The position numbers and the translations under genes are program-made. The notes below the pieces were generated by a model that was given only the letters and a program-made list of their open reading frames with translations, did no database searches and was not told the origin of the DNA. Source: Photorhabdus asymbiotica (GTDB lineage: Bacteria; Pseudomonadota; Gammaproteobacteria; Enterobacterales; Enterobacteriaceae). From it: a stretch of 64,000 nucleotides of DNA. Where the stretch lies: the NCBI RefSeq assembly GCF_003634575.1, contig NZ_RBLJ01000002.1:496001-560000 (forward strand). The letters run 5' to 3'. Within the stretch, counting starts at the first letter, position 1. Every line of letters begins with the position of its first letter. Shown one piece after another: positions 47,501 to 54,611 of the stretch.

Positions 47501-47877
47501 GGCGCAATCGCTTCCACTTGTTCCCGTTGCCCCATCACCATCAATATCCGTACTTTACGGCGCCAAAAGCGACCATAACGATGACGGACATGATCTTGCA
47601 GCCTGTGAAAATAAAATGGGCCTTCCGATGATTCAGCTGACGCTACCGACACTTTTGCTGCGATGTCCGGTACAGGCACACACTGTTTGTAATCACGAAA
47701 AAGGTTCAACAGCCAGACCACGCCGACCATACTGACAATCCAGACGATTATTTTGACCGCCGGCGTGTCCAACCCTAATCGCGCCCCCCAAAAATATAAC
47801 AATCCCCCCAATACCAGTGCGATCAGGTTGGTGACCAACCCCACGCCCAGATTACGGGCAATAAAAGCTTTAAACAT
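44581..47877 (-). CDS. tssM: TssM (IcmF), cluster 2
   Basis: The 1098-residue protein has two N-terminal helices (about 10-35 and 38-58), a third near 350 (WGLIVLAALWGMGSVTSFFA) and a long periplasmic IcmF region with the C-terminal beta part. No Walker A motif is visible in the cytoplasmic portion (MVMGQREQVEAIAPGLTKQH), so it probably belongs to the ATP-independent TssM class. GGGAG precedes the ATG at 47877, which overlaps the upstream stop by eight bases. The gene is visibly GC-richer than the effector block next to it. Confidence 0.94.
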   Translation of the reverse strand: MFKAFIARNLGVGLVTNLIALVLGGLLYFWGARLGLDTPAVKIIVWIVSMVGVVWLLNLFRDYKQCVPVPDIAAKVSVASAESSEGPFYFHRLQDHVRHRYGRFWRRKVRILMVMGQREQVEAIAPGLTKQHWLEGESNLLLWGGSLQVAPDVAQLKALRKLRRRCPLDGVVWVMTEEQLSQRAEIDTALRMLEKQGQQLGWQAPVYVWHVQCSLWDQRDRPTQTVGCFLPSESPPPLLTESLNTLPSQLAARGMAQALANIRHDFLLRLAQSLREGGVTRLVRQLTPLLNRPSVWMAGVMFSLPLAAQPGMTEHGWLVDASWNGVLEDVRHVRGNAVGFPWEKSAQWGLIVLAALWGMGSVTSFFANRHQITLSRERVSQVSHRQHSLSDRLLSQHALQLELDRLQHRAEAGAPWYSRFGLNQNGVLLRTLWPVYQRNNAPLIRDAAARVLHQRLADWVNLPPGSPQRCQQMKAAYAQLKAYLMMARPEKADAAFMSRVLMESWPHRAGVRDGLWQNTGASLLRFYAQHLPQHPVWKIIADAGLVSEVRQILLNQQGQRNAEATLYQHLLQQVAHSYGDLSLAQMTGATDASRLFSTNKVVPGMFTRQAWEGQVQQAIAAVVASRREAMDWVLSDGGQPMAEAVSPGVLQARLRARYFRDFAGAWLNFLNSLRWNRVHNLSDTLDQLTLMADVRQSPLIALMNTLAYQGETGQPDEGLSDSLVNTARTLFQKTPPLVIDQNRGPQSPMENTFGPLLSLMGKTPGQALMTADSTLSLQTFLTRVTRVRLTLQQIANTDDPQERMQALAQTVFQGKRVDLTDTQSYGSLIAASLGSDWSGFGQTVFVQPLTQAWQTVLQPSAASINAQWQASVVSDWQAAFNGRYPFVDEQNEASLPVLGQFIAADTGRIEQFLQRELGGVLHKEGHYWVADKVGSQGLLINPAFLTAINQLSAIADVLFMNGRQGLRFELRAKPVRDVAETDLTIDGQRLRYFNQMESWQRLRWPGESDNPGVVLTWTSVDTGARVFGDYPGEWGLLRWLEQAKVKALDGGRYRLTFNAPDGLPLSWDLRTEQGKGPLVLLGLKGFRLPAQIFSEKEE

Positions 47878-49054
47878 GGAAACTCCCTGATGAAGTGACA
47901 TGATCTAACGGGGAAACCGTTCCCAGTTGTAGAGAAGTATTCTGCGAAAGCAGAAGGAGTTGTGGAGCATGCTGACACTCAGCCATCTGCATCGCGAGCG
48001 TCAGGGTGAACCAATCCATACAACATCCTGATTTCCCAAGCCAATGAGAGACAAACTGCTGGTCAAGCATTGCCGGTGTACTCTGCTGTGCCGGGGATGA
48101 CAAGGCTTCCAACATCTGATTCAACCGGATTAACAACCGGTCTTTCTCTGGTGAATCAGCCTCGTTGTACCACAATGTCCCCGCCGTGATAGCGGGGCGC
48201 TGATAGTGCAGAAACTGGCCCATATCCCTTTCCGCTGCCGCAGAGACGGTTGTCATGGCCCGATGCAAACAGCATTTTGCCAGCAACTGAGACGAGGGTG
48301 GTGCCAATAGCCAAATCACTGCCCCCTCACTGACCGCGTTAGGCGTTTGCTCGCCCTGCCACCACCATGTGATGACCAGCATCAGCCCCTTAACCTCCGT
48401 GGTCAGCCAGTCATTTATCTGGTGGGTATAATCGGACTGGAGTCCTATTGGGCCCTGTAGCTGAGATAAAGGCAGCCCCAGTTCTGCCCAAACCTGACAG
48501 AATTGCTCCCATGCAGCAGTTTCGCACTGGTCTGAAGGAAAATAGACACTGACCTGATGGTCAGCCACATACGCCGTCAGGCTGATACGCACCAATCCCA
48601 ATAAATCCTTAAACAAGTCGGGATACCCTGAGAAAGGGGGCAATAACAGTGCGCTGTCACCATTGACCCACGCCGTCGTCTCCGCCGGCGACGGCACTTC
48701 CGGCGGAAAAACCGCACCATAATCCACAACCCGCATCGCTTGTGAAGCCCACACTTGCCAATGCGCTTCCTGCCAGGCATTCTCCTGCGTCAGGATCTCA
48801 GCCTTTTCCAGTTCCACACCGTAACGAAACAACCGCCAACCAGCGATTAATCCGAACAAAACCGTTATACCGGTGACCGCAACCAGTGCGTACAGCAAAC
48901 TGTGCGGATCTTTAAACAGAGACCAAAACCCCCCCGCTGCGACTGCGATAATGAAGCCAGCCAGACTAAACAGCCGCCACCACAGTGACCAGTCAAGTGG
49001 GGCTGGCCGGTGTATGGGGTAAGACTCCGGAATTTCCCAGGCCATCATCATCAC
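47870..49054 (-). CDS. T6SS-associated membrane protein upstream of tssM
   Basis: The 394-residue protein has two N-terminal membrane helices (about 28-48 and 53-76) and a large soluble domain (about 90-390) with no motif I recognise. Similar genes lie between a PAAR gene and tssM in other enterobacterial clusters. It overlaps the PAAR stop (ATGA) and tssM (eight bases), so it is translated together with them. The four ATGs at the start make the exact first residue uncertain. Confidence 0.75.
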   Translation of the reverse strand: MMMMAWEIPESYPIHRPAPLDWSLWWRLFSLAGFIIAVAAGGFWSLFKDPHSLLYALVAVTGITVLFGLIAGWRLFRYGVELEKAEILTQENAWQEAHWQVWASQAMRVVDYGAVFPPEVPSPAETTAWVNGDSALLLPPFSGYPDLFKDLLGLVRISLTAYVADHQVSVYFPSDQCETAAWEQFCQVWAELGLPLSQLQGPIGLQSDYTHQINDWLTTEVKGLMLVITWWWQGEQTPNAVSEGAVIWLLAPPSSQLLAKCCLHRAMTTVSAAAERDMGQFLHYQRPAITAGTLWYNEADSPEKDRLLIRLNQMLEALSSPAQQSTPAMLDQQFVSHWLGKSGCCMDWFTLTLAMQMAECQHAPQLLLLSQNTSLQLGTVSPLDHVTSSGSFHV

Positions 49055-49323
49055 TCCCCAATTCCGGCTTTAGGCGTACTGGAAATGACATAACAGCCAC
49101 ATTGACAACGCGCTTTATCAAACGCTATCGGTTTGCCATCGGAAATACAGTGAGCATTAGCCTCAACAATACGATTAATACCATGCCCTTTTAGCGGACA
49201 GCTGACTAAATCATTTAATAATGCGACGCGTTTACCTTCAATATCAATGGAGGAAGAAACGGAAATCACTTCCCCGCCGCTGCTGAGCTTATCGCCCAGG
49301 CGAATAACACCTGCAAACATCAT
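49051..49323 (-). CDS. PAAR-repeat spike-tip protein
   Basis: The 90-residue protein has the PAAR fold signature: MFAGVIRLGDKLSSGGEVIS, then GKRVALLNDLVSCPLKGHG and CQCGCY. PAAR proteins cap VgrG with a sharp, metal-bound cone and connect effectors. There is no C-terminal toxin extension. Its 5' end recurs as a fragment at 51418-51470. It overlaps the next gene by four bases. Confidence 0.9.
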   Translation of the reverse strand: MMFAGVIRLGDKLSSGGEVISVSSSIDIEGKRVALLNDLVSCPLKGHGINRIVEANAHCISDGKPIAFDKARCQCGCYVISSTPKAGIGE

Positions 49324-49357
49324 GATGCCTATATTATTAAGGATAAATTTTTCACAT

Positions 49358-50119
49358 TTAGAACGTGATAATATTATCGTTCGGATTATTCAATGCTGCC
49401 TGTGAAAACAGCGCGGTGACTTTTATAACATCTTCTCTGTCAATAAATTTCTTTGAGAATACGATGTTGATTTTCTTATTTAAATTAACAGAAACCCGTA
49501 TATTACCTTCACGTTCCTCCACGCCTCTAATGCATCTATAAGGCAAAAAAATAGTTTTACTGAACGCGGTAGGTGTTAATAAAAATCCCCCTTCTGTCTC
49601 GGCAAAGAAATAACGATCTTTTTTTTTCCGATAGGAGACATAATGCATTGCCGTCATCATGATACCAATGCTAGCCACTCCCTTAATTAACATAACAAGC
49701 GTTATTCCTCCCAAAATATACGCCCTTTTCCGATACCTGTCCCGGACAAAATAAACCGCGGAATTTGGCACCGGATTATCATCCTGATATTCAGAGAAGG
49801 GGGATAATGCAACTCGTTGAATCGACAACAAACACCCGATGAAATAAACCGCGCCAAATGGAAAGAACATCGAGAGAATAAAAGAGCTGATCTTGGCATA
49901 CCTTGGCATTTTGATAATCACCAACAGATTCACCACCTCCAGAAAAATAAAAATCAGTATCATGACATTGAATATGGATAACAGGTCAATAAACCGCTGT
50001 TCGCTATAAGAGAGATCAGAATAACTGGCAGCCAGTATCTTTGTGCCAACCAGTAAGACAAAATAGGTTAATAGATTAATAGCCAAACCTATCCAGGCTA
50101 TTTTATAGATCTGCTGCAT
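49358..50119 (-). CDS. Four-helix membrane protein, paralogue A (putative immunity-type)
   Basis: The 253-residue protein has four predicted membrane helices (about 8-28, 45-68, 76-98 and 133-160) and a soluble C-terminal domain with FFAETEGGFLLTPTAFSKTI and FLPYRCIRGVEE. GAGGAG precedes the ATG. A close paralogue lies at 51502-52260. Position downstream of a VasX-like effector block and just before PAAR suggests protection of the inner membrane, but an effector or accessory role cannot be excluded. I do not recognise the family with certainty. Confidence 0.75.
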   Translation of the reverse strand: MQQIYKIAWIGLAINLLTYFVLLVGTKILAASYSDLSYSEQRFIDLLSIFNVMILIFIFLEVVNLLVIIKMPRYAKISSFILSMFFPFGAVYFIGCLLSIQRVALSPFSEYQDDNPVPNSAVYFVRDRYRKRAYILGGITLVMLIKGVASIGIMMTAMHYVSYRKKKDRYFFAETEGGFLLTPTAFSKTIFLPYRCIRGVEEREGNIRVSVNLNKKINIVFSKKFIDREDVIKVTALFSQAALNNPNDNIITF

Positions 50120-50143
50120 AAAAACTCCTCGATTTACACAAAA

Positions 50144-50336
50144 TTACATATTAACGATATAAAATTTCACATGAGACAATTCGTCGCTGAGTTTTTCAAA
50201 GTGGATAACCTTTTTAATACCGTCACCAGCCGGCCATAATATGCCGCTGGGATATTCCCCAACATGCTGACTTTGTTTTTTATACCGTCGATTCTACTGG
50301 TTAAATGACTTGAATCAGTAATAGTAGTAATAACTG
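50144..50336 (-). pseudogene. Degraded copy of the small secreted-type protein gene
   Basis: The segment aligns with the intact 67-residue gene at 52285-52488. The ending KLSDELSHVKFYIVNM is preserved in one frame and NKVSMLGNIPAAYYG in another, with a stop (TAA) shortly after the leucine-rich head. At least one frameshift and one stop break it. Confidence 0.7.
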
Positions 50337-51304
50337 GAATAACAGTCCTTATCTGGCAAGACCCTCTTACTACTCTTATGCAGTTTCCCATCCGGGGAAT
50401 TAACTTTGATTTTCTTCAGCCTCTTTCTTGTGAGTTTCTCAAGATTAATTTTTGTAGGATTAGGGAAACCCAATACAGTACAAATCTCTTCAGCCAGCCT
50501 GAGTGTTGGTTTAGGATTTCTCATGCAGGAAGAATAAACTAATGGTGACAAGACCATTGCCATCAAACCACAAAACGAAGCCATATTTTTTATATAATTC
50601 ACAATATATTCCCTAATAAAAAAGACCCAAGCTATCATGAACATAGAAAAAATAACTAAAGAGCCACACCAGATGACACATATCTGATATTTAGCATCTG
50701 AATGAATACCCTGTTTACAACGCGGTGTCATAGAAACCACCCTTAATTCGGGATGGGCAATCGCATAAACCACATAATGTCCTTCCTGCTCTGTCACTGC
50801 CAATTCGACATAATCACCCTCTTTTACGGTGGTAAATCCCAGCCAGCCGTGGAAAGGAATACCATTGATTTTTCCCCGCACAAAATCACAGACATCACGC
50901 CCTGAAACTCTAATTTGCGAATTAGTCCTATTTCCTGCGATCACCCTCCTAATCCTCCTATACACTTCCCATTCATCCTGACGGGAAAAGGCGGCCAGAT
51001 CATATTCACGATCGGTAAAATAACCCATCACACACAAGGCCTCGAATTCTTCCAATACACCGCTCACTTTGATTAAGGGTTTACCCGGCGGTAATTCTGG
51101 CGGCGGCGGCTCTTTTGCTAAGATCGCATCCAGTACGGGGATTTTAGCCTGAAGATTCATAATTTCCTGTTCCGCTTCTTTTTTGCTATCAGGAAAATTG
51201 ATGGCATGTTCGCGGTTTACACTAATATCAATATCAATGCTTTTTCTCTGCCTTTTGATTTCATCAAAATCAATGGCCTCTTTATAAGGACGATAAGTAC
51301 TCAT
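50315..51304 (-). CDS. Penta-tyrosine membrane protein, paralogue 4 (diverged)
   Basis: The 329-residue protein is the most diverged of four paralogues. It shares MSTYRPYKEAIDFDEIK, the EPPPPELPPGKPLIKVSGVL block, DVCDFVRGKINGIPFHGWLG and two membrane helices (about 206-230 and 240-262). It also ends in SYYYYY. Its upstream spacer is a fusion of PAAR and effector remnants (51306-51470). A degraded small gene and a 253-residue membrane gene follow, repeating the order seen at 51.5-53.5 kb. It is probably an immunity-type protein retained from an earlier effector. Confidence 0.78.
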   Translation of the reverse strand: MSTYRPYKEAIDFDEIKRQRKSIDIDISVNREHAINFPDSKKEAEQEIMNLQAKIPVLDAILAKEPPPPELPPGKPLIKVSGVLEEFEALCVMGYFTDREYDLAAFSRQDEWEVYRRIRRVIAGNRTNSQIRVSGRDVCDFVRGKINGIPFHGWLGFTTVKEGDYVELAVTEQEGHYVVYAIAHPELRVVSMTPRCKQGIHSDAKYQICVIWCGSLVIFSMFMIAWVFFIREYIVNYIKNMASFCGLMAMVLSPLVYSSCMRNPKPTLRLAEEICTVLGFPNPTKINLEKLTRKRLKKIKVNSPDGKLHKSSKRVLPDKDCYSSYYYYY

Positions 51305-51305
51305 A

Positions 51306-51470
51306 TGCCCTCCTTTATTACTTTAACAAAACTATTACGTTGTTCTTCGCACAAATCATTTCACGGCGATTCAAGGTAAATAGATTACGTGAGCAGACTG
51401 TACGGATCTTTACACAGAACTCCCTGCCGTTGCTGAGCTTATCGCCCAGGCAAATAACACCTGCAAACAT
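51306..51470 (-). pseudogene. Chimeric scar: PAAR gene start fused to effector gene end
   Basis: Read on the minus strand, 51470-51418 encodes MFAGVICLGDKLSNGRE, matching the start of the PAAR protein at 49323. From about 51400 to 51306 the DNA matches the last roughly 90 bp of the VasX-like effector gene (compare AATCTATTTACCTTGAATCG with the effector end near 55690), including GAAGAACAACGTAATAGTTT. The join deletes everything between. It marks the boundary of an ancestral tandem duplication. Confidence 0.85.
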
Positions 51471-51501
51471 CACGATGCCTATATCATTCAGAATAAATTT
51501 T

Positions 51502-52260
51502 TCACATTTTCGGGGTAATAATATTATCATCCTGATTTTTCGATGCGGCCTGCAAAAGCGTTTGAATGACTTGATTAAAATCATCTCTGGCAATAAATTT
51601 CTTTGAGCATACGATGTCGATTTTATTATTTAAATTCACGCTAATCAGCAAACTGTTTTCACGTTCCTCAATCCTTCTAATGCATCCATAAGGCAAAAAA
51701 ATGGTTTTACTGAACGCGGTGGGCGTTAATAAAAAGCCGCCCTCTGTCTCGGCAAAAAAATAACGATCTTTTGTTTTCCGATAGGAGACATAATGCATCG
51801 CCGTCATCATGATGCAAATACCACTCGCTCCATGAATAAGCAATAAAATTGCCCCCAAACTCCAAAGCCAAGCGCTGTCTCGATACCTCTCTCGGATAAA
51901 ATAAACCGCGGAATTTGGCACCGTATTATCATCCTGATATTCAGCAAAAGGGGATAATGCGACTCGTTGAATCGACAACAAACACCCAATGAAATAAAAC
52001 GCACCAAATGGAAAGAACATAGAGACAATAAAAGAACTGATCTTGGCATACCTTGGCGCGTTGATAATCACCAACAGATTCACCACCTCCAGAAAAATAA
52101 AAATCAGAATAAACATTAATATCTTATCAAGGAAGCTCCCCACTTGATAAGAGAGTCCAAGATAACTGACATCAAGCCATTTTACGACAGCGAATAAAAG
52201 CAAATATGTCGATAAATTAATAGCCAAACCTATCCAAGTTATTTTATAGATCTGCTTCAC
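51502..52260 (-). CDS. Four-helix membrane protein, paralogue B (putative immunity-type)
   Basis: The 252-residue protein is a close paralogue of the one at 49358, with the same four helices and the shared block ISSFIVSMFFPFGAFYFIGC and FFAETEGGFLLTPTAFSKTI. It starts with GTG after GAGGAG. The regions of greatest difference are helix 1-2 loops and the segment near residues 128-150, which may set specificity. It lies 24 bp after the 67-residue gene. Confidence 0.75.
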   Translation of the reverse strand: MKQIYKITWIGLAINLSTYLLLFAVVKWLDVSYLGLSYQVGSFLDKILMFILIFIFLEVVNLLVIINAPRYAKISSFIVSMFFPFGAFYFIGCLLSIQRVALSPFAEYQDDNTVPNSAVYFIRERYRDSAWLWSLGAILLLIHGASGICIMMTAMHYVSYRKTKDRYFFAETEGGFLLTPTAFSKTIFLPYGCIRRIEERENSLLISVNLNNKIDIVCSKKFIARDDFNQVIQTLLQAASKNQDDNIITPKM

Positions 52261-52284
52261 AAAAACTCCTCTATTTACACAAAA

Positions 52285-52488
52285 TTACATATTAACGATA
52301 TAAAATTTTACATGAGACAATTCGTCGCTGAGTTTTTCAAAGTCGATAACCTTTTTAATCTCTCTACGAATAGTCATGATATAACTCTGAGGTATTCTTC
52401 CATAAATTCTTACTTTATTTTCTGCGCAGTTTACTCCTGTTGTTTGAATGACTTGAATCAGTAATAGTAGTAATAGCTTAATAAACAA
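52285..52488 (-). CDS. Small secreted-type protein overlapping the penta-tyrosine gene
   Basis: A 67-residue frame whose start lies inside the 3' end of the preceding gene (31-bp overlap, different frame). It has a classic signal-peptide-like head (MFIKLLLLLLIQVIQ) and then a hydrophilic basic/acidic tail ending KLSDELSHVKFYIVNM. The leucine run is read from the same DNA that encodes the penta-tyrosine tail of the overlapping gene. Retention of homology in the degraded copy at 50144 argues that it was once a real gene. Function unknown; possibly a periplasmic partner of the neighbouring membrane proteins. Confidence 0.55.
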   Translation of the reverse strand: MFIKLLLLLLIQVIQTTGVNCAENKVRIYGRIPQSYIMTIRREIKKVIDFEKLSDELSHVKFYIVNM

Positions 52489-53453
52489 TGCCTATCAGGC
52501 AAAACCCTTCCTTTACTAGAATTTCCATCCAATGAATTAGCCTTGATTTCTCTAAGCTTCTTCTTCGTGAATTGATAAAGATTAATTTCCGTAGGATTAG
52601 GAAAGCCTAATGCAGTGAAAATCTCTTCTGCCAGCCTGAATGTTGGTTTAGGATTTCTCATGCAGGAAAAATAGATTAACGGTGAAAAGACCATTGCCAT
52701 CAGCCCCAAAAATGAAGAGATGTATTCTATATAATCAATAATATCTTCCCTGACTTGTTCATAAAAAATTCCCCCTATCATGAAAACAGAGAAAAGTACT
52801 AAAGAACCATACCAAGTGCCACATATCTGATATTTGGCATTTGAATGAATACCCTGCTTACAACGCGGCGTCATAGAAACAATCCTTAATCCGGGATGGG
52901 CAATGGCATAAACCACATAGTGTCCTTCTTTCTCTGTTACCGCTAATTCAACATAATCACCTGCTTTTGCTACAGTAAACCCTAACCAGCCGTGGAATGG
53001 GATACCATTAATTTTCCCCCGCACAAAATCACAGACATCACGCTCCCGAACTTTGGTTGGTGAATTAGACCCCGAGGTATTTCCTGCCATCGCCAGCAAT
53101 AACCCGCCATACAGTTCTCTCTCTTCCTGACGGGCAAAGGCAACCGGATCATATTCACGATCAGTAAAATAACCAATTACACAGAGAGGTTCGAACTCCT
53201 CCAATACACCACTCACTTTAATTAAGGGCTTATGAGGCGGTAATTCCGGCGGTGGCGGCTCTTTTGCTAATATTGCATCCAGTGCGGGGATTTTAGCCTG
53301 AAATTCTGCTATTTCTTTTTCCACTTCTGGTCTATCTTCAGGACGACGCTGAATTCTTTCTCGCTTAACCGCTATCCATGTATCAAGATTACGTCTCTGA
53401 CTTTTTATTTCTTCAAAATCAATGGCCTCTTTATAAGGACGAAAGGTACTCAT
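52458..53453 (-). CDS. Penta-tyrosine membrane protein, paralogue 3
   Basis: The 331-residue protein has an N-terminal helical, charged region (1-64), a proline motif PPPPELPP (66-73), a soluble middle domain with DVCDFVRGKINGIPFHGWLG (139-158), two membrane helices (about 208-231 and 241-264) and a basic tail ending SYYYYY. Residues 1-274 or so are identical to paralogue 2; the last part differs (TALGFPNPTEINLYQFTKKK). No signal peptide. The upstream spacer carries the effector 3' remnant. Immunity function is inferred from coupling of its sister gene to the effector. Confidence 0.8.
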   Translation of the reverse strand: MSTFRPYKEAIDFEEIKSQRRNLDTWIAVKRERIQRRPEDRPEVEKEIAEFQAKIPALDAILAKEPPPPELPPHKPLIKVSGVLEEFEPLCVIGYFTDREYDPVAFARQEERELYGGLLLAMAGNTSGSNSPTKVRERDVCDFVRGKINGIPFHGWLGFTVAKAGDYVELAVTEKEGHYVVYAIAHPGLRIVSMTPRCKQGIHSNAKYQICGTWYGSLVLFSVFMIGGIFYEQVREDIIDYIEYISSFLGLMAMVFSPLIYFSCMRNPKPTFRLAEEIFTALGFPNPTEINLYQFTKKKLREIKANSLDGNSSKGRVLPDRHCLLSYYYYY

Positions 53454-53531
53454 AAACCCTCCTTTATTGCTTTAGCAAAACTATTACGTTGTTCTTCATA
53501 TAATGGATTCCTGTTGTTTGAATGACTTGAA
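53454..53531 (-). pseudogene. Spacer scar: effector 3' end joined to small-gene head
   Basis: The part nearest paralogue 3 (53458-53499) repeats the last about 42 bp of the VasX-like effector gene (GAAGAACAACGTAATAGTTT to the ribosome site AAGGAGGG). The rest matches the beginning of the 67-residue gene (LLLLLLIQVIQTTG frame). The ribosome site for paralogue 3 is thus inherited from the effector gene end. An identical spacer lies at 54534-54611. Confidence 0.85.
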
Positions 53532-54533
53532 TCAGTAATAGTAGTAATAGCTTAAAAAACAACCCTTATCGGGCAACACTCTTTCACCCTCTTTATCGGC
53601 TTTCCCATCCGGGTAATTAGCCTTGATTTCCTTCAGCCTCTTTTTTGTGAATTTCTCAAGATTAATTTCCGTAGGATCAGGAAAACCCAATACAGTAAAA
53701 ATCTCCTCAGCCAGCCTGAATGTTGGTTTAGGATTTCTCATGCAGGAAAAATAGATTAACGGTGAAAAGACCATTGCCATCAGCCCCAAAAATGAAGAGA
53801 TGTATTCTATATAATCAATAATATCTTCCCTGACTTGTTCATAAAAAATTCCCCCTATCATGAAAACAGAGAAAAGTACTAAAGAACCATACCAAGTGCC
53901 ACATATCTGATATTTGGCATTTGAATGAATACCCTGCTTACAACGCGGCGTCATAGAAACAATCCTTAATCCGGGATGGGCAATGGCATAAACCACATAG
54001 TGTCCTTCTTTCTCTGTTACCGCTAATTCAACATAATCACCTGCTTTTGCTACAGTAAACCCTAACCAGCCGTGGAATGGGATACCATTAATTTTCCCCC
54101 GCACAAAATCACAGACATCACGCTCCCGAACTTTGGTTGGTGAATTAGACCCCGAGGTATTTCCTGCCATCGCCAGCAATAACCCGCCATACAGTTCTCT
54201 CTCTTCCTGACGGGCAAAGGCAACCGGATCATATTCACGATCAGTAAAATAACCAATTACACAGAGAGGTTCGAACTCCTCCAATACACCACTCACTTTA
54301 ATTAAGGGCTTATGAGGCGGTAATTCCGGCGGTGGCGGCTCTTTTGCTAATATTGCATCCAGTGCGGGGATTTTAGCCTGAAATTCTGCTATTTCTTTTT
54401 CCACTTCTGGTCTATCTTCAGGACGACGCTGAATTCTTTCTCGCTTAACCGCTATCCATGTATCAAGATTACGTCTCTGACTTTTTATTTCTTCAAAATC
54501 AATGGCCTCTTTATAAGGACGAAAGGTACTCAT
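53532..54533 (-). CDS. Penta-tyrosine membrane protein, paralogue 2
   Basis: The 333-residue protein shares its N-terminus with paralogue 3 and its C-terminus (VLGFPDPTEINLEKFTKKRL to SYYYYY) with paralogue 1. It is therefore the middle unit of the exact tandem repeat. Domains are as in paralogue 3: charged helix, PPPPELPP, soluble middle, two membrane helices near 208-231 and 241-264. AAGGAGGG precedes the ATG. Confidence 0.8.
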   Translation of the reverse strand: MSTFRPYKEAIDFEEIKSQRRNLDTWIAVKRERIQRRPEDRPEVEKEIAEFQAKIPALDAILAKEPPPPELPPHKPLIKVSGVLEEFEPLCVIGYFTDREYDPVAFARQEERELYGGLLLAMAGNTSGSNSPTKVRERDVCDFVRGKINGIPFHGWLGFTVAKAGDYVELAVTEKEGHYVVYAIAHPGLRIVSMTPRCKQGIHSNAKYQICGTWYGSLVLFSVFMIGGIFYEQVREDIIDYIEYISSFLGLMAMVFSPLIYFSCMRNPKPTFRLAEEIFTVLGFPDPTEINLEKFTKKRLKEIKANYPDGKADKEGERVLPDKGCFLSYYYYY

Positions 54534-54611
54534 AAACCCTCCTTTATTGCTTTAGCAAAACTATTACGTTGTTCTTCATATAATGGATTCCTGTTGTTTG
54601 AATGACTTGAA
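54534..54611 (-). pseudogene. Second spacer scar (effector 3' end joined to small-gene head)
   Basis: Identical to 53454-53531. The effector-derived part spans 54538-54579. It supplies the ribosome site of paralogue 2. Confidence 0.85.

Noticed and set aside
50167-50391. 74-codon frame downstream of paralogue 4
   Set aside because: Overlaps the penta-tyrosine gene end and matches the small secreted-type protein only in its middle; better explained as a frameshifted remnant (50144-50336).
51318-51593. 91-codon minus-strand frame that could be read as a small PAAR-like protein
   Set aside because: It is a by-product of the PAAR/effector scar: only the first PAAR residues are present and the effector part is in the wrong frame.
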